This document shows, in pieces, positions 41,275 through 51,639 of a stretch of 64,000 nt of DNA (its first letter is position 1; the number at the start of each line of letters is the position of its first letter). The translations under genes were made by a program, and so were the position numbers. Where the stretch lies: positions 1,240,001 to 1,304,000 of the forward strand of contig NZ_CP091456.1 of NCBI RefSeq assembly GCF_023611925.1, written 5' to 3'. Source of the stretch: Avibacterium sp. 20-132 (GTDB taxonomy: Bacteria > Pseudomonadota > Gammaproteobacteria > Enterobacterales > Pasteurellaceae). Under the pieces are notes generated by a model. It was given only the letters and a program-made list of their open reading frames with translations, was not told the DNA's origin and did not search any database.

Positions 41275-44200
41275 ATGAATAAAATATTCCGTATTATTTG
41301 GAACCACGCTCAGCAAAATTGGGTTGTAACCTCAGAATTAGCTTCTCGACAAGGTAAATCAAACAGCCTTGTGGATTCTTCCATTCAGCCAACAAAATCA
41401 AGCAAAAATTTCTTTTTAAATCTTATTTCATTAAGTGTATTAATGAGCTTACCGCTTGCCGCAAATGCCTATGTGGCAATTGGGGGAACAGCAGAATATA
41501 GCGGAATTGCACAAGAAAATGCGGGAACGACAAGCGTTAGTGGAGTGTCTAAAAAACAGCAAGCATTTGCTAGTGATGATATGGGGGATAAAGCATTAGA
41601 TTATCTCAACCCAGGTAGTAGGAGTTATAATGATCCTAATCAAGTAAGTGCTAATAGACTTTATTCTGGTACTTTAGCAGGGGCAACAGGGATTGCGATT
41701 GGGGCAATGGCAGATGCACGAGCAACAGGGCAAAGTACTTATTTACCCGGCGAGTCCTCGGGGATTGCTATTGGTGATTATTCAAAGGCAATCGGTGCAT
41801 TGAGTTTTGCGTTAGGGGGCTATTCTATTGCTAGCGATACAGGGGCTACGGCGATTGGTACAGCCTCTCGTGCGTCAGGTTTTAACTCTTTAGCAATGAT
41901 GCGTCAATCTGCGGCAACCAATGATTATGCAATGGCAATTGGTAACGTGTCTTGGGCTGCGGGAAAAGGAAGCCTTGCAATGGGGCAATCTTCTCAAGCA
42001 GCAGGCGATCGCGCTATTGCAATTGGTAGTGCCAATGTGGGTGATACAGAGTCAACAGGACCTCGCGTAACCAATTATGATGCGAATACCAATACACAAG
42101 CCTTAGCTGATCGTTCTATTGCCTTTGGGGCTAAAGCGCGTACTGCACAAACTGCTACTGACGCGGTGGCTTTAGGTTCAGAAGCCAATGCCCTTTCACG
42201 TGCTGATATGGCAATGGGGCTTGGTGCGGTGGCAAATGGCACAACTACTACTAATAATACTGCAGCAATGACTAATGCAAATGTTTATGCAGAAAGAGCC
42301 TCAGCAGCAGTGGCAGTGGGGGCAGGGGCTAATGCTACGGGGCGTAATGCGGTTGCAATCGGTGCAGGGGCAGAAGCAAGCACAGCAGGTTTGCCTGCAA
42401 GCCTAGCTTCGCAAAACCGTGCAGATAATGTTGCTGTTGGGGCGGCAGCACAAGCTGCTTATAACGCCGTAGCAAGTGGTTTTAAATCGAAAGCAACGGG
42501 GACAGGCTCTGTTGCCATTGGTTCAGGGGCAGAAGCGAAAGCACAGAATATGATTGCCATTGGTATCAACGCAGGTAAAGGTGGGGCGACGGATGAGAGC
42601 AAAAAGAACACCCACGGAATTGCCATTGGTAACGGTGCAGGTCAAAATGTAATTTCAGGCACAGAAAACGTGGCGATTGGTCGATGGGCAGGGATGAATG
42701 TTGAGGGCAACACAAACTATGCCATTGGTGTCAGCGCGGGGAATAATGTTAAAGGTGCTGATAACTTTGCTGCCATTATCAACGCAGGGCAAAATGTTGA
42801 AGGAAGCCAAAATATCGCATTAGGCTATTATTCAGGGCAATATATCAAAGGTAGCTCCAATATCGCCATTGGTAAAAATGCGGGTAAATATACCGAAGCG
42901 GAAAAATTAACGTCGAATAATAACATCGCCATTGGTACAGACACCAAAGCCAACCCAGGGGCAAACGGCAATGCAGCAACCGCTATTGGTGCTAACGCAA
43001 ATGCCTTGGCAAATGCCGCGACTGCATTAGGGGTTTCTGCACAAGCATTAGGTGTGGCATCTGTGGCAATTGGTGAAGCTGCTTTAGCTTCTGCGGGAGC
43101 GCCTATTACTGAGGGTTCACCTATTACCACAGGGGCAACCACTGCCGTAGGGCGTCAATCTCAAGCAACCGCTGGTTCGGCTTCCGCCTTTGGTTCCAAT
43201 GCCAATGCGAGCGGTGAAGGAGCAACCGCATTAGGGAATGCATCTTCTGCTTCGGGTAAATATGCAGTAGCAAGTGGCGTACAGTCAAATGCCTCAGGTA
43301 TTCAATCAACCGCAATTGGGCGTGCAGCACAAGCAACCGCAAATGACACAATCGCCATTGGTTCAAGCGCTAAAGGTTCAGCTGAAAATGCCATTGCCTT
43401 GGGGATTAACGCACAAGCTTTAGCCTCAAATGCCATTTCTATTGGTAACGGCAACGTAGTTACGGGGAAAAACTCTGGCGCGATTGGGGATCCAACAACC
43501 ATTACAGGCGCAGGCACCTATTCTCTCGGTAATGACAACGGCACGATCGCATCAAGTGATTCTGGCGTGTTTGGTAATAACAATAACCTTGATGCGGCTG
43601 GAGATAATAACCGTGTCATTGGCAATTATAATACGCTACAAAATAAAGCAAGTGGCGATATGGTAATGGGGGCGCGTAATACGATTTCCGGTGCAACTGA
43701 TAGCGAAATTATTGGTAATTCAAATACCGTTCAAGGCAAACAAGTGGGGGTGTTTGGTGATAGCAATATTCTCACTAATAATGCAGGAAAAAGTCGTATT
43801 CTGGGTAATAATAACTCTATAAATGGACAAGAGGCTTTTGTTCTCGGTAATAATGTTAAAGTGCAAAAAGATAAAGCTGGAACAAGTGCAAGAGCGATCG
43901 GTATTGGTAGTAATGCTACGGTAAATGACAATGATTCTATTGCAATTGGTACTAGCTCTCATACTGATGGTAATTTTGTTACTGCAATTGGTAATAAAGC
44001 AAGTGCAAGTGGCGATCAGGCACTTGCAGTTGGTTCAAATACACTTGCCACCAAATCATCTACTGCTTTAGGACAAGAGGCACAAGCAACAGGAAATGTT
44101 GCATTAGCTGTAGGTGCAGGAGCAAAAGCCACAGGCGATAACTCAATGGCAGTGGGACAATATAGCCAGGCAGTAGGAGCTTCTAGTACAGCGGTTGGTC

Positions 44201-47200
44201 AGGGAGCGTTGACTAGTGCAAATAATGCTGCGGCACTAGGTTATCAAGCTAAAGCTGAAAGAACGGGGGCGCTTGCACTGGGTTATAACGCACAAGCAAC
44301 TTTAGCAGGAGCCGTTGCATTAGGTGAAGGAAGTAATACGGTAGCGGCAGCAGTTAAAACCTCAAGTGCGAAAGTGAATGGTATTACTTACTCAGGCTTT
44401 GCTGGCGATAAAATTGGAAGCGCTCGTGTTGTTTCTGTGGGAACAACGGAAGAAGGTAAGCAACGTCAAATCAAAAATGTGGCAGCTGGGCAAGTTACTG
44501 CTAGTTCAACCGATGCGATTAATGGTTCGCAACTCTATATGGTGGCGAATACGGTTGGCAATATTGCAAACAGTGTGCAAACAGTTTTAGGAGGAAATGC
44601 CGCGATTGATCCTAATACGGGCAATATTACGATGAACAATATTGGCGGAACGGGTAAAAACACTATTGATGAAGCAATTAAAGCCACAAAAACGCATTAT
44701 TATAGTGTAGGTGCTAATAATCCTAATGATGAAAATTATAATAATGATGGTGCAACAGGAGTTGATGCTATTGCAGCAGGAGTAAGAGCTCGAGCTACCG
44801 GTAAGGGGGATATTGCTGTAGGGGAGAGTGCTTTTGCTGAGTCTGGTAGCGATATTGATGATCAAGCTGCTGTCGCTGTTGGCTATCAGGCAAAAGCAAC
44901 AAAGATTGGTGCAGTTGCAATTGGCCCTGTAGCACAGGCTAAAGCTAATAATATGGTTTCTATGGGATACTCAGCGGGAAGCGATAGTACTGCTCCAAAT
45001 AGTGTTTGGATTGGTGTGAATGCAGGAAATTCTGCTTCGGGAATATCAAATATAGGAATTGGAGACTCCGCTGGCTCAGGGATTGGCGATAATTCTAACT
45101 ATAATGTTGCAATGGGAGTTTCTGCTGGTGGGGGAATCAACGGTTCAAATAACCTTGCTTTAGGCACTTCAACTGGTAGTACACTAACTGGTAATGATAA
45201 TGTTGCCTTAGGTAATACAGCAGGGGCTAATTTAAATGGTAGTAATAATATTGCGATTGGTCGTCAAGCAGGTACAGCCGTTGTTGTAAATGATGATCCT
45301 AATGAGCTAATATTTAAATCGGGTGCTTCTGATACGCGTGAAGTAAGCGACTCAATTAGTTTAGGAAATAATGCTCAGGCCTTAAAAGATAAAGCGGTTG
45401 CCATTGGCTTGGATAGCCAAGCGAAAAATGAGAATGATATTGCATTAGGTGCGGGGGCAATCAGCGAAACTGCGGTTGGAACAACAGAGGCAGTTATAAA
45501 TGGTATTACCTATGATGGCTTTGCAGGAACTTCACCAATTGCAACATTAAGTGTTGGATCAGCTAGTAAGGAACGTACTATCACGAATGTTGCAGCAGGA
45601 CGCATTAGCAAAGATTCAACTGATGCGATTAACGGCTCGCAACTTTATGCAGTGGCAGGTAACATTACTGATGCAACTAAAGGTGGTGGTTTTATTCTAA
45701 CAGATGACAATAATGAAAAAGTGGCACAAGACTTAGGTCATTCTATCCAGTTGAAAGGTGAGAAAGGAATTACAGTTACTGCAAATGAACCGGGTAAACA
45801 GCTTAAAATTGCTCTTGGCAATGAGATTACCATTGGGGATCCTGAAAACCTATCAAATCCTAATGCTCCGAAAAAGGCAGGCACAATAAATGTGGTTGGA
45901 AAAGATGGTAAGAATGGCGTATCCATTAAAGGCGATACAGGCAATGACGGTAAACCGGGTATCAGTATTGCTGGTAAAGATGGTGCAGATGGCATAACCT
46001 TAACGACAAAAACAGATGGTAAACCAGATGTTTTTGGAGGGCCAACTAAACCTCGCTTAGAAGTGAATAACGAGGAAGTAGCGACCTTAAATGATGGCTT
46101 GAAGTTCCAAGGTAATAATGACACAACTGCAGCAATTCAGAAAAAACTGAATGAGACCTTAACCATCAAAGGGGAAAATGCGGGAGATGATGTTTCTGCT
46201 ACTAATATGTATGTAGAAAACAGCGGTTCTGAGTTAATCATCAAGATGGCAAAAGCGCTAACTGACTTGACGAGTGCAACATTTACAACCCCAGATGGTA
46301 ATACAACTGTTGTCAATAATAATGGGGTGACGATTACACCAAAAGATGGTCAGAAAAAACCTGTATCTTTAACGGATGCTGGCTTAGATAACGGTGGCAA
46401 CCAAATCACAAATGTAGCAAGCGGTGGTGATGTAGATACCAACGCAGCGAATATTGGTGATTTGAAAAATGCAACCAGCAACCTTGTGAACAAAGGTTTT
46501 AATATCGCAGCAGATAATGGAAATGAAGACAATGTGAAATTAGGAGAAACAGTGAAATTCACCGACCCTAATGGAAATATTGTGACTACTGTGGCAGATA
46601 ATGAAATCAAACTTGCGTTAAATAAAGATTTAACGGTAGGTGATGACAAGGAGCCAGGAACCATTACAGTGAAAGGTGAAAGCGGTAAAGACGGCGTAAG
46701 CCTCAACGGTAAAGACGGTTCAATTGGCTTGAATGGTAAAGATGGTGCAAACGGCACAATTACCGTGAAACAAGGTAAGCCGGGCGTTTATGGTAAAGAT
46801 GGCGAACAGAAACCGCGTTTAGACATCAATGGTGAAGACGTTGCGACCTTAAACGATGGCTTGAAGTTTGCTGGGGACAAAGGCGATACCTTGATTAAGA
46901 AACTGAATGAAACAGTGACAATCAAAGGTAAAGCTCAGGCAGATGCTGATGTAACAGACAAAAACCTTCGTGTAGATAGCGAAAATGGTGAGCTTGTTAT
47001 CAAAATGGCAAAAGCCCTGACAGATTTAACCAGTGTTGCAACAGGCGATACCTTGATGGATAACAATGGTGTAACTATCAATAATGGTAAAGCAGGTAAG
47101 CCAGTTAGCTTAACGAAAGATGGTTTAGATAACGGCGGTAACAAAATTACTAATGTTGCTGCTGGTACAGCACCAACAGATGCTGTAAATGTAAGCCAAC

Positions 47201-48507
47201 TAGAGAAAGCACAAAAAGCCGCAACAACAAAAGTGGTTGAAGGTAAAAACATCAAAGTCACTGAAACAAAAAATACTGACGGTAGCAAAACCTATACAGT
47301 TGCGACTGCAAATGATCTTGATGTGAATAGCGTAAAAGCTGGTGATACAGTATTGAATAAACAGGGTGTGAAAGCTGGCGATACCGTACTGAATAAAGAC
47401 GGTGTTAAAGTTGGCGATAAGGTTGCTCTCACCAAAGATGGCTTGAAAGTGGGAGATGTGAATATCTCAACTGATGGCATCAATGCAGGTAACAAGAAAG
47501 TAACTGGTGTTGCCAATGGTGATATTAGTGCAACAAGTCAAGATGCAGTAAACGGTAGTCAACTCTACACTGTTCAACAAGCAGCGAAAGCGGCGAAAAC
47601 AGAAGTTGAAGCTGGTGATAATATTGAAGTAACTTCAAAAACTGGTGGTAATGGTCAAACTGTTTATACTGTTGCAACTAAGAAAGAGGTAAACTTTGAT
47701 AAGGTCAATGTTGGCGGTGTGAGCATTAACAAAGATACTGGAATTAACGCAGGTAACAACAAAGTAACAGGCGTATCAGCCGGTAATATTAATGCGAATA
47801 GCACTGATGCAGTAAATGGTAGTCAATTACACGAAACTAACCAAAATGTAGCGGAAAATGCTGCAAATATTGCAAACAACACTGCAACGATCAACAAGGG
47901 CTTGAATTTTACGGCTGATGATGGTCAAACACTTAACCGTAAATTAGGTGATACAGTCGCTGTTAATGGTGATGAAAACATTAAAACTTCTGTAACATCT
48001 TCAGGTGTGAAAGTTGCATTAAATAAAAACCTTAAAGTTGATAGTATCACTGCGGGTAACACCGTTGTGAATAACGAGGGGGTAACCATTGGCAGTGGCA
48101 ATAATGCGGTAAGCTTAACGCAAAATGGCTTGAATAATGGTGGTAATCGAATTACTAATGTGGCACCAGGTACCGCGCCAACAGATGCAGTAAATGTAGC
48201 ACAGCTTAGCAATGTTGCGAACCATCTTGATAATAAAGTCAATAAAGTTGCTGGCGATATGAAACGTATGGATAAAAAACTCCGTGCAGGTATCGCAGGT
48301 GCAGCGGCATTAGGTATGTTGCCTCAACCAACGAGACCGGGTAAATCAATGGTTTCTGTGGGTGGTACAACTTACCGCAACGAGTCAGCAGTGGCGTTAG
48401 GTGTTTCTCGTGTATCTGACAATGAGAAATGGGTGATTAAAGTTGGTGCATCGGCAAATACGCGCAATAACTACATTGTGGGTGGTTCTGTCGGCTATCA
48501 ATGGTAA
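41275..48507 (+). CDS. Giant trimeric autotransporter adhesin (YadA/Hia-like)
   Basis: A 2410-residue surface adhesin, likely a trimeric type Vc autotransporter. Residues 1-65 form an extended signal peptide (MNKIFRIIWNHAQQNWVVTS, cleavage near ANA|YVAIG). A first head of YadA-like repeats (AIGxxAxA motifs) runs to about 1050, with an Asn-rich stretch at about 760-866. Neck motifs (NVAAG...DAINGSQLY) occur near 1065-1089 and 1436-1459, with a second head between them. The stalk has two collagen-like Gly-Lys-Asp segments (about 1541-1576 and 1801-1833) inside a duplicated module, and further necks near 1960, 2080, 2170 and 2295. The C-terminal 95 residues are a YadA anchor ending VGYQW. It probably mediates adhesion to host cells or matrix. 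Confidence 0.95.
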   Translation: MNKIFRIIWNHAQQNWVVTSELASRQGKSNSLVDSSIQPTKSSKNFFLNLISLSVLMSLPLAANAYVAIGGTAEYSGIAQENAGTTSVSGVSKKQQAFASDDMGDKALDYLNPGSRSYNDPNQVSANRLYSGTLAGATGIAIGAMADARATGQSTYLPGESSGIAIGDYSKAIGALSFALGGYSIASDTGATAIGTASRASGFNSLAMMRQSAATNDYAMAIGNVSWAAGKGSLAMGQSSQAAGDRAIAIGSANVGDTESTGPRVTNYDANTNTQALADRSIAFGAKARTAQTATDAVALGSEANALSRADMAMGLGAVANGTTTTNNTAAMTNANVYAERASAAVAVGAGANATGRNAVAIGAGAEASTAGLPASLASQNRADNVAVGAAAQAAYNAVASGFKSKATGTGSVAIGSGAEAKAQNMIAIGINAGKGGATDESKKNTHGIAIGNGAGQNVISGTENVAIGRWAGMNVEGNTNYAIGVSAGNNVKGADNFAAIINAGQNVEGSQNIALGYYSGQYIKGSSNIAIGKNAGKYTEAEKLTSNNNIAIGTDTKANPGANGNAATAIGANANALANAATALGVSAQALGVASVAIGEAALASAGAPITEGSPITTGATTAVGRQSQATAGSASAFGSNANASGEGATALGNASSASGKYAVASGVQSNASGIQSTAIGRAAQATANDTIAIGSSAKGSAENAIALGINAQALASNAISIGNGNVVTGKNSGAIGDPTTITGAGTYSLGNDNGTIASSDSGVFGNNNNLDAAGDNNRVIGNYNTLQNKASGDMVMGARNTISGATDSEIIGNSNTVQGKQVGVFGDSNILTNNAGKSRILGNNNSINGQEAFVLGNNVKVQKDKAGTSARAIGIGSNATVNDNDSIAIGTSSHTDGNFVTAIGNKASASGDQALAVGSNTLATKSSTALGQEAQATGNVALAVGAGAKATGDNSMAVGQYSQAVGASSTAVGQGALTSANNAAALGYQAKAERTGALALGYNAQATLAGAVALGEGSNTVAAAVKTSSAKVNGITYSGFAGDKIGSARVVSVGTTEEGKQRQIKNVAAGQVTASSTDAINGSQLYMVANTVGNIANSVQTVLGGNAAIDPNTGNITMNNIGGTGKNTIDEAIKATKTHYYSVGANNPNDENYNNDGATGVDAIAAGVRARATGKGDIAVGESAFAESGSDIDDQAAVAVGYQAKATKIGAVAIGPVAQAKANNMVSMGYSAGSDSTAPNSVWIGVNAGNSASGISNIGIGDSAGSGIGDNSNYNVAMGVSAGGGINGSNNLALGTSTGSTLTGNDNVALGNTAGANLNGSNNIAIGRQAGTAVVVNDDPNELIFKSGASDTREVSDSISLGNNAQALKDKAVAIGLDSQAKNENDIALGAGAISETAVGTTEAVINGITYDGFAGTSPIATLSVGSASKERTITNVAAGRISKDSTDAINGSQLYAVAGNITDATKGGGFILTDDNNEKVAQDLGHSIQLKGEKGITVTANEPGKQLKIALGNEITIGDPENLSNPNAPKKAGTINVVGKDGKNGVSIKGDTGNDGKPGISIAGKDGADGITLTTKTDGKPDVFGGPTKPRLEVNNEEVATLNDGLKFQGNNDTTAAIQKKLNETLTIKGENAGDDVSATNMYVENSGSELIIKMAKALTDLTSATFTTPDGNTTVVNNNGVTITPKDGQKKPVSLTDAGLDNGGNQITNVASGGDVDTNAANIGDLKNATSNLVNKGFNIAADNGNEDNVKLGETVKFTDPNGNIVTTVADNEIKLALNKDLTVGDDKEPGTITVKGESGKDGVSLNGKDGSIGLNGKDGANGTITVKQGKPGVYGKDGEQKPRLDINGEDVATLNDGLKFAGDKGDTLIKKLNETVTIKGKAQADADVTDKNLRVDSENGELVIKMAKALTDLTSVATGDTLMDNNGVTINNGKAGKPVSLTKDGLDNGGNKITNVAAGTAPTDAVNVSQLEKAQKAATTKVVEGKNIKVTETKNTDGSKTYTVATANDLDVNSVKAGDTVLNKQGVKAGDTVLNKDGVKVGDKVALTKDGLKVGDVNISTDGINAGNKKVTGVANGDISATSQDAVNGSQLYTVQQAAKAAKTEVEAGDNIEVTSKTGGNGQTVYTVATKKEVNFDKVNVGGVSINKDTGINAGNNKVTGVSAGNINANSTDAVNGSQLHETNQNVAENAANIANNTATINKGLNFTADDGQTLNRKLGDTVAVNGDENIKTSVTSSGVKVALNKNLKVDSITAGNTVVNNEGVTIGSGNNAVSLTQNGLNNGGNRITNVAPGTAPTDAVNVAQLSNVANHLDNKVNKVAGDMKRMDKKLRAGIAGAAALGMLPQPTRPGKSMVSVGGTTYRNESAVALGVSRVSDNEKWVIKVGASANTRNNYIVGGSVGYQW

Positions 48508-48522
48508 TCATTTGAAAATTGT

Positions 48523-48559
48523 ACCGCACTTTAGTTTTGTTTAATTTATAAAGTGCGGT
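48523..48559 (+). terminator. Paired uptake-signal hairpin after the adhesin
   Basis: ACCGCACTTTA pairs with TAAAGTGCGGT around a T-rich loop. The trailing sequence GAGATTTTTG has a short T run. Confidence 0.65.
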
Positions 48560-48577
48560 GAGATTTTTGTTGTTTTT

Positions 48578-48607
48578 AAGCCCTACATATTGTAGGGCTT
48601 ATTTTTT
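48578..48607 (+). terminator. Second terminator after the adhesin
   Basis: AAGCCCTACA (48578-48587) pairs with TGTAGGGCTT (48591-48600), followed by ATTTTTTG. Confidence 0.88.
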
Positions 48608-48708
48608 GTCTGAATTTCCTTGAGAGAAGATTATTCTAAACTAGGATAATTTCCCATAATCCAGTACAATAGCCCCATTTCGTTTACTTAATTTGAATAA
48701 AGCTAGCT

Positions 48709-49617
48709 ATGAATACAAAATTTGATGTAAAAACCTTTCAAGGTATGATCCTTGCCCTACAAGCTTATTGGGCAGAGCAAGGTTGTACTATTGTGCAACC
48801 TTTTGATATGGAAGTGGGCGCGGGGACTTCTCACCCAATGACTGCGTTACGTGCTATCGGGCCTGAGCCAATGGCATTTGCTTATGTGCAACCTTCACGC
48901 CGTCCGACAGATGGGCGTTATGGCGAAAACCCAAACCGTTTACAGCATTATTACCAATTCCAAGTGGTGATTAAACCTTCCCCTGATAACATTCAGGAGC
49001 TTTATCTTGGCTCATTAAAAATGCTTGGTTTTGATCCAACACAACACGATATTCGTTTTGTGGAAGATAACTGGGAAAACCCAACCCTTGGTGCATGGGG
49101 CTTAGGCTGGGAAGTATGGCTAAATGGTATGGAAGTCACCCAATTTACCTATTTCCAACAAGTCGGTGGTTTAGAATGTCGCCCAGTTACGGGGGAAGTT
49201 ACCTACGGTTTAGAGCGTTTAGCGATGTATATTCAAGGCGTGGATAGTGTCTATGACTTGGTGTGGTCAGACGGCCCTTTAGGCAAAACAACTTATGGCG
49301 ATGTGTTTCATCAAAACGAAGTAGAGCAATCCACTTACAACTTTGAATACGCTGATATTGATTTCTTATTCAACGCCTTTGAGCAATATGAAAAAGAAGC
49401 ACAAGAGTTATTAGCACTGGAAAAACCGTTGCCATTGCCTGCTTACGAACGCATTTTAAAAGCGGCACACAGCTTTAACTTGTTGGACGCACGCAAAGCC
49501 ATTTCCGTTACTGAACGCCAACGCTATATTTTACGAATCCGTGCTTTAACTAAAGGCGTGGCAGAGGCATATTATGCCAGCCGTGAGGCGTTAGGTTTTC
49601 CTGGTTGTAAAAAATAA
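48709..49617 (+). CDS. glyQ: Glycyl-tRNA synthetase alpha subunit GlyQ
   Basis: Catalytic subunit of the bacterial alpha2-beta2 glycyl-tRNA synthetase. 302 residues, with [60 protein letters not shown] and [20 protein letters not shown]. Its partner glyS begins 2.2 kb downstream on the same strand, separated by four inserted genes or fragments. Confidence 0.98.
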   Translation: MNTKFDVKTFQGMILALQAYWAEQGCTIVQPFDMEVGAGTSHPMTALRAIGPEPMAFAYVQPSRRPTDGRYGENPNRLQHYYQFQVVIKPSPDNIQELYLGSLKMLGFDPTQHDIRFVEDNWENPTLGAWGLGWEVWLNGMEVTQFTYFQQVGGLECRPVTGEVTYGLERLAMYIQGVDSVYDLVWSDGPLGKTTYGDVFHQNEVEQSTYNFEYADIDFLFNAFEQYEKEAQELLALEKPLPLPAYERILKAAHSFNLLDARKAISVTERQRYILRIRALTKGVAEAYYASREALGFPGCKK

Positions 49618-49642
49618 TTTTAGAGAATTAAGGAGAGGGAAA

Positions 49643-50260
49643 ATGAAACTTTGGTATTCCACGACGAGTTCATTTGCTCGTAAAGCGGTTGCTACATTGA
49701 AATATCATCAGCTTGAAGAACAAGTTGAATTATTGAGAATTACTAATTCATTTGATTCTAACTCTCCACATAATCAAGATAACCCGCTAGGGAGAATTCC
49801 TGCATTACAAATGGAAAATGGTGAATGGCTATTTGGTAGTTTATTAATTAGCCAATATTTAGATAGCATAGGTTCACAACCAACATTATTTCCGATAAAT
49901 GCTAAACGTTGGCAAGTCTTGCAGTTACATGCTTTAGTTGAAGGGATTTTAGAGAATACCACGCCAACCATTGTTGCCGAACGCCGTTTCCGTCCACAAA
50001 ATGAATGGTGGACAAGCAGACATCAGCAATTAATGGAAAGAAATATTCGTACATTTAAGCAATTAGAACAGAAATTAGCAACATTTGGTGACGAAATTAA
50101 TATCGGTACATTAAGTGCGGTGTGTTTAATTGATTGGTGGCAATTTCGCATAGATGGCACAGGTTTCAATTTAGTGCAACACTTCCCTAATTTAGTAGAA
50201 TGGGCGGCAAAAATGAATAAAAAATATATATTTTTACAAATAACAAAACCAACAATATAA
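49643..50260 (+). CDS. Glutathione S-transferase-like protein
   Basis: 205 residues with a thioredoxin-like N-terminal domain (KLWYSTTSSFARKAVATLKY; Ser8/Ser9 lie at the usual catalytic position) and the glutathione-binding NPLGRIPALQMENGEWLFGS, then LLISQYLDSIG. The C-terminal half is helical. It resembles the YibF/GST N-terminal group; substrates are unknown. AAGGAGAGGG precedes the ATG. It lies between glyQ and a glutaredoxin-like gene, hinting at a shared thiol-related role independent of tRNA charging. Confidence 0.87.
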   Translation: MKLWYSTTSSFARKAVATLKYHQLEEQVELLRITNSFDSNSPHNQDNPLGRIPALQMENGEWLFGSLLISQYLDSIGSQPTLFPINAKRWQVLQLHALVEGILENTTPTIVAERRFRPQNEWWTSRHQQLMERNIRTFKQLEQKLATFGDEINIGTLSAVCLIDWWQFRIDGTGFNLVQHFPNLVEWAAKMNKKYIFLQITKPTI

Positions 50261-50282
50261 GATTTTGTATTAGGAGTAGCAT

Positions 50283-50552
50283 ATGACAAAACCCGTGTTA
50301 TTTTTCGCCGAAACTTGCCCTGATACCGCCCCTTTTGTGGCACGCTTGCAAGAATTAGGTGTGCAATATGAAGCGGTGGAAATACAATCCTCATTAGGTA
50401 ACCTCAAACGTTTTCTTGCTTTGCGTGATAGCCGTGCAGAGTTTGAAGCAGTGAAAGCACGCGGATCGATTGGCATTCCTGCGTTGTTATTAGATAACGG
50501 CGATGTTGTGCTAGAAATTGAAAAATTGGCTGATGTTTTTCGAACTAAGTGA
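50283..50552 (+). CDS. Glutaredoxin-like protein with a CPDT motif
   Basis: An 89-residue single-domain thioredoxin-fold protein. VLFFAETCPDTAPFVARLQE has one Cys (Cys12) with Thr at the position of the second active-site Cys, so only a monothiol or non-redox mechanism is possible. GSIGIPALLLDNGDVVLEI contains the cis-proline and glutathione-contacting region. It lies 22 bases after the GST-like gene and before a DUF1016 gene, within the gly operon. It may reduce glutathionylated substrates, which is an inference from the fold. Confidence 0.85.
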   Translation: MTKPVLFFAETCPDTAPFVARLQELGVQYEAVEIQSSLGNLKRFLALRDSRAEFEAVKARGSIGIPALLLDNGDVVLEIEKLADVFRTK

Positions 50553-50588
50553 TAGCTAAAAGTGCGGTAAGTTTTGCAGGAGTTTTAA

Positions 50589-51626
50589 ATGAAAAAAGAA
50601 AACCACATAGCAATCAACGAACAGCAATTATTGGGTGAAATTAGCCAACTTATTCAAACCAGTAAACAGCGTGTTGCGGTAACAGTCAACGCAGAACTTA
50701 CCTTACTTTATTGGCATATTGGACAGCGGATTAATCAATATATTCTCAATAATGAACGGGCGGAATATGGCAAGGAAGTGGTTAAGAATTTGTCTAAAAG
50801 CCTAACGGAGCTATTTGGCAAAGGTTGGGGACGGCGAAATTTAAGTTATATGGTGCAATTTGCTACGGCTTTTCCTGATATTCAAATTGTGCAATCACTG
50901 ATTGCAAAATTAAGTTGGACGCATTTCACAAAGTTATTTGTAATTGATGATCCGCTCAAACGCGATTTTTATGCAACGATGGCGGCACAAGAGCGTTGGA
51001 GTACAAGAACGCTAGAAGAGCGTATTGGTTCTTTGCTATTTGAACGCACGGCAATATCGAAAAAGCCTGACGAAACCATTAGCCAAGAATTAACCTTATT
51101 GAGAGAAAAAGGCGAATATAATCAGTCGCTTGTGCTGAAAGATCCGTATGTCTTGGATTTTTTAGATCTCAATGATCGTTATTTAGAAAAAGATCTCGAA
51201 GATGCGATTTTAAGAGAAGTTGAACAATTTCTTTTAGAATTAGGTGCTGGTTTTACTTTTATCGCACGGCAGAAAAGAATTCAAATTGATAATGATGATT
51301 TCTATATTGATTTATTGTTCTATAATCGTAAATTAAAACGCTTAATTGCCATTGAATTAAAAACCGAAGCGTTTAAACATTCACATAAAAGCCAAATGGA
51401 ACTTTATTTGGCGTGGCTTGCAAAATATGAACAAGAAGAAGGGGAAAATCCTCCTTTGGGTATTATTTTATGTACTTCTAAAAAGCAGGAACAAGTTGAA
51501 TTATTAGATTTAAAGCAATCGGATATTCATATCGCTGAATATATGACGGTGTTACCGAGCAAAGAAATATTAGCACAGCGATTGCATTTAGCGGTAGAAA
51601 AAGCGAAATTGCGGTTTAATGACTGA
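50589..51626 (+). CDS. DUF1016/YhcG-type PDDEXK nuclease-domain protein inside the gly operon
   Basis: A 345-residue member of the family seen at 2451. The N-terminal domain has LLYWHIGQRINQYILNNERA and NLSYMVQFATAFP. The C-terminal nuclease core has Glu217 (LLELG), Asp241 (FYIDLLFYNR), Glu256 and Lys258 (AIELKTE) and Gln269. Predicted catalytic residues are all present, so it is probably active. It lies between the glutaredoxin-like gene and an internally deleted paralogue, in operon orientation. Confidence 0.9.
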   Translation: MKKENHIAINEQQLLGEISQLIQTSKQRVAVTVNAELTLLYWHIGQRINQYILNNERAEYGKEVVKNLSKSLTELFGKGWGRRNLSYMVQFATAFPDIQIVQSLIAKLSWTHFTKLFVIDDPLKRDFYATMAAQERWSTRTLEERIGSLLFERTAISKKPDETISQELTLLREKGEYNQSLVLKDPYVLDFLDLNDRYLEKDLEDAILREVEQFLLELGAGFTFIARQKRIQIDNDDFYIDLLFYNRKLKRLIAIELKTEAFKHSHKSQMELYLAWLAKYEQEEGENPPLGIILCTSKKQEQVELLDLKQSDIHIAEYMTVLPSKEILAQRLHLAVEKAKLRFND

Positions 51627-51639
51627 TTAAGGAACGATA

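Noticed and set aside
42828..48242. Many long minus-strand ORFs opposite the adhesin gene
   Set aside because: The repetitive Ala/Gly/Asn-rich coding sequence leaves antisense frames open; their proteins are low-complexity and have no start signals.
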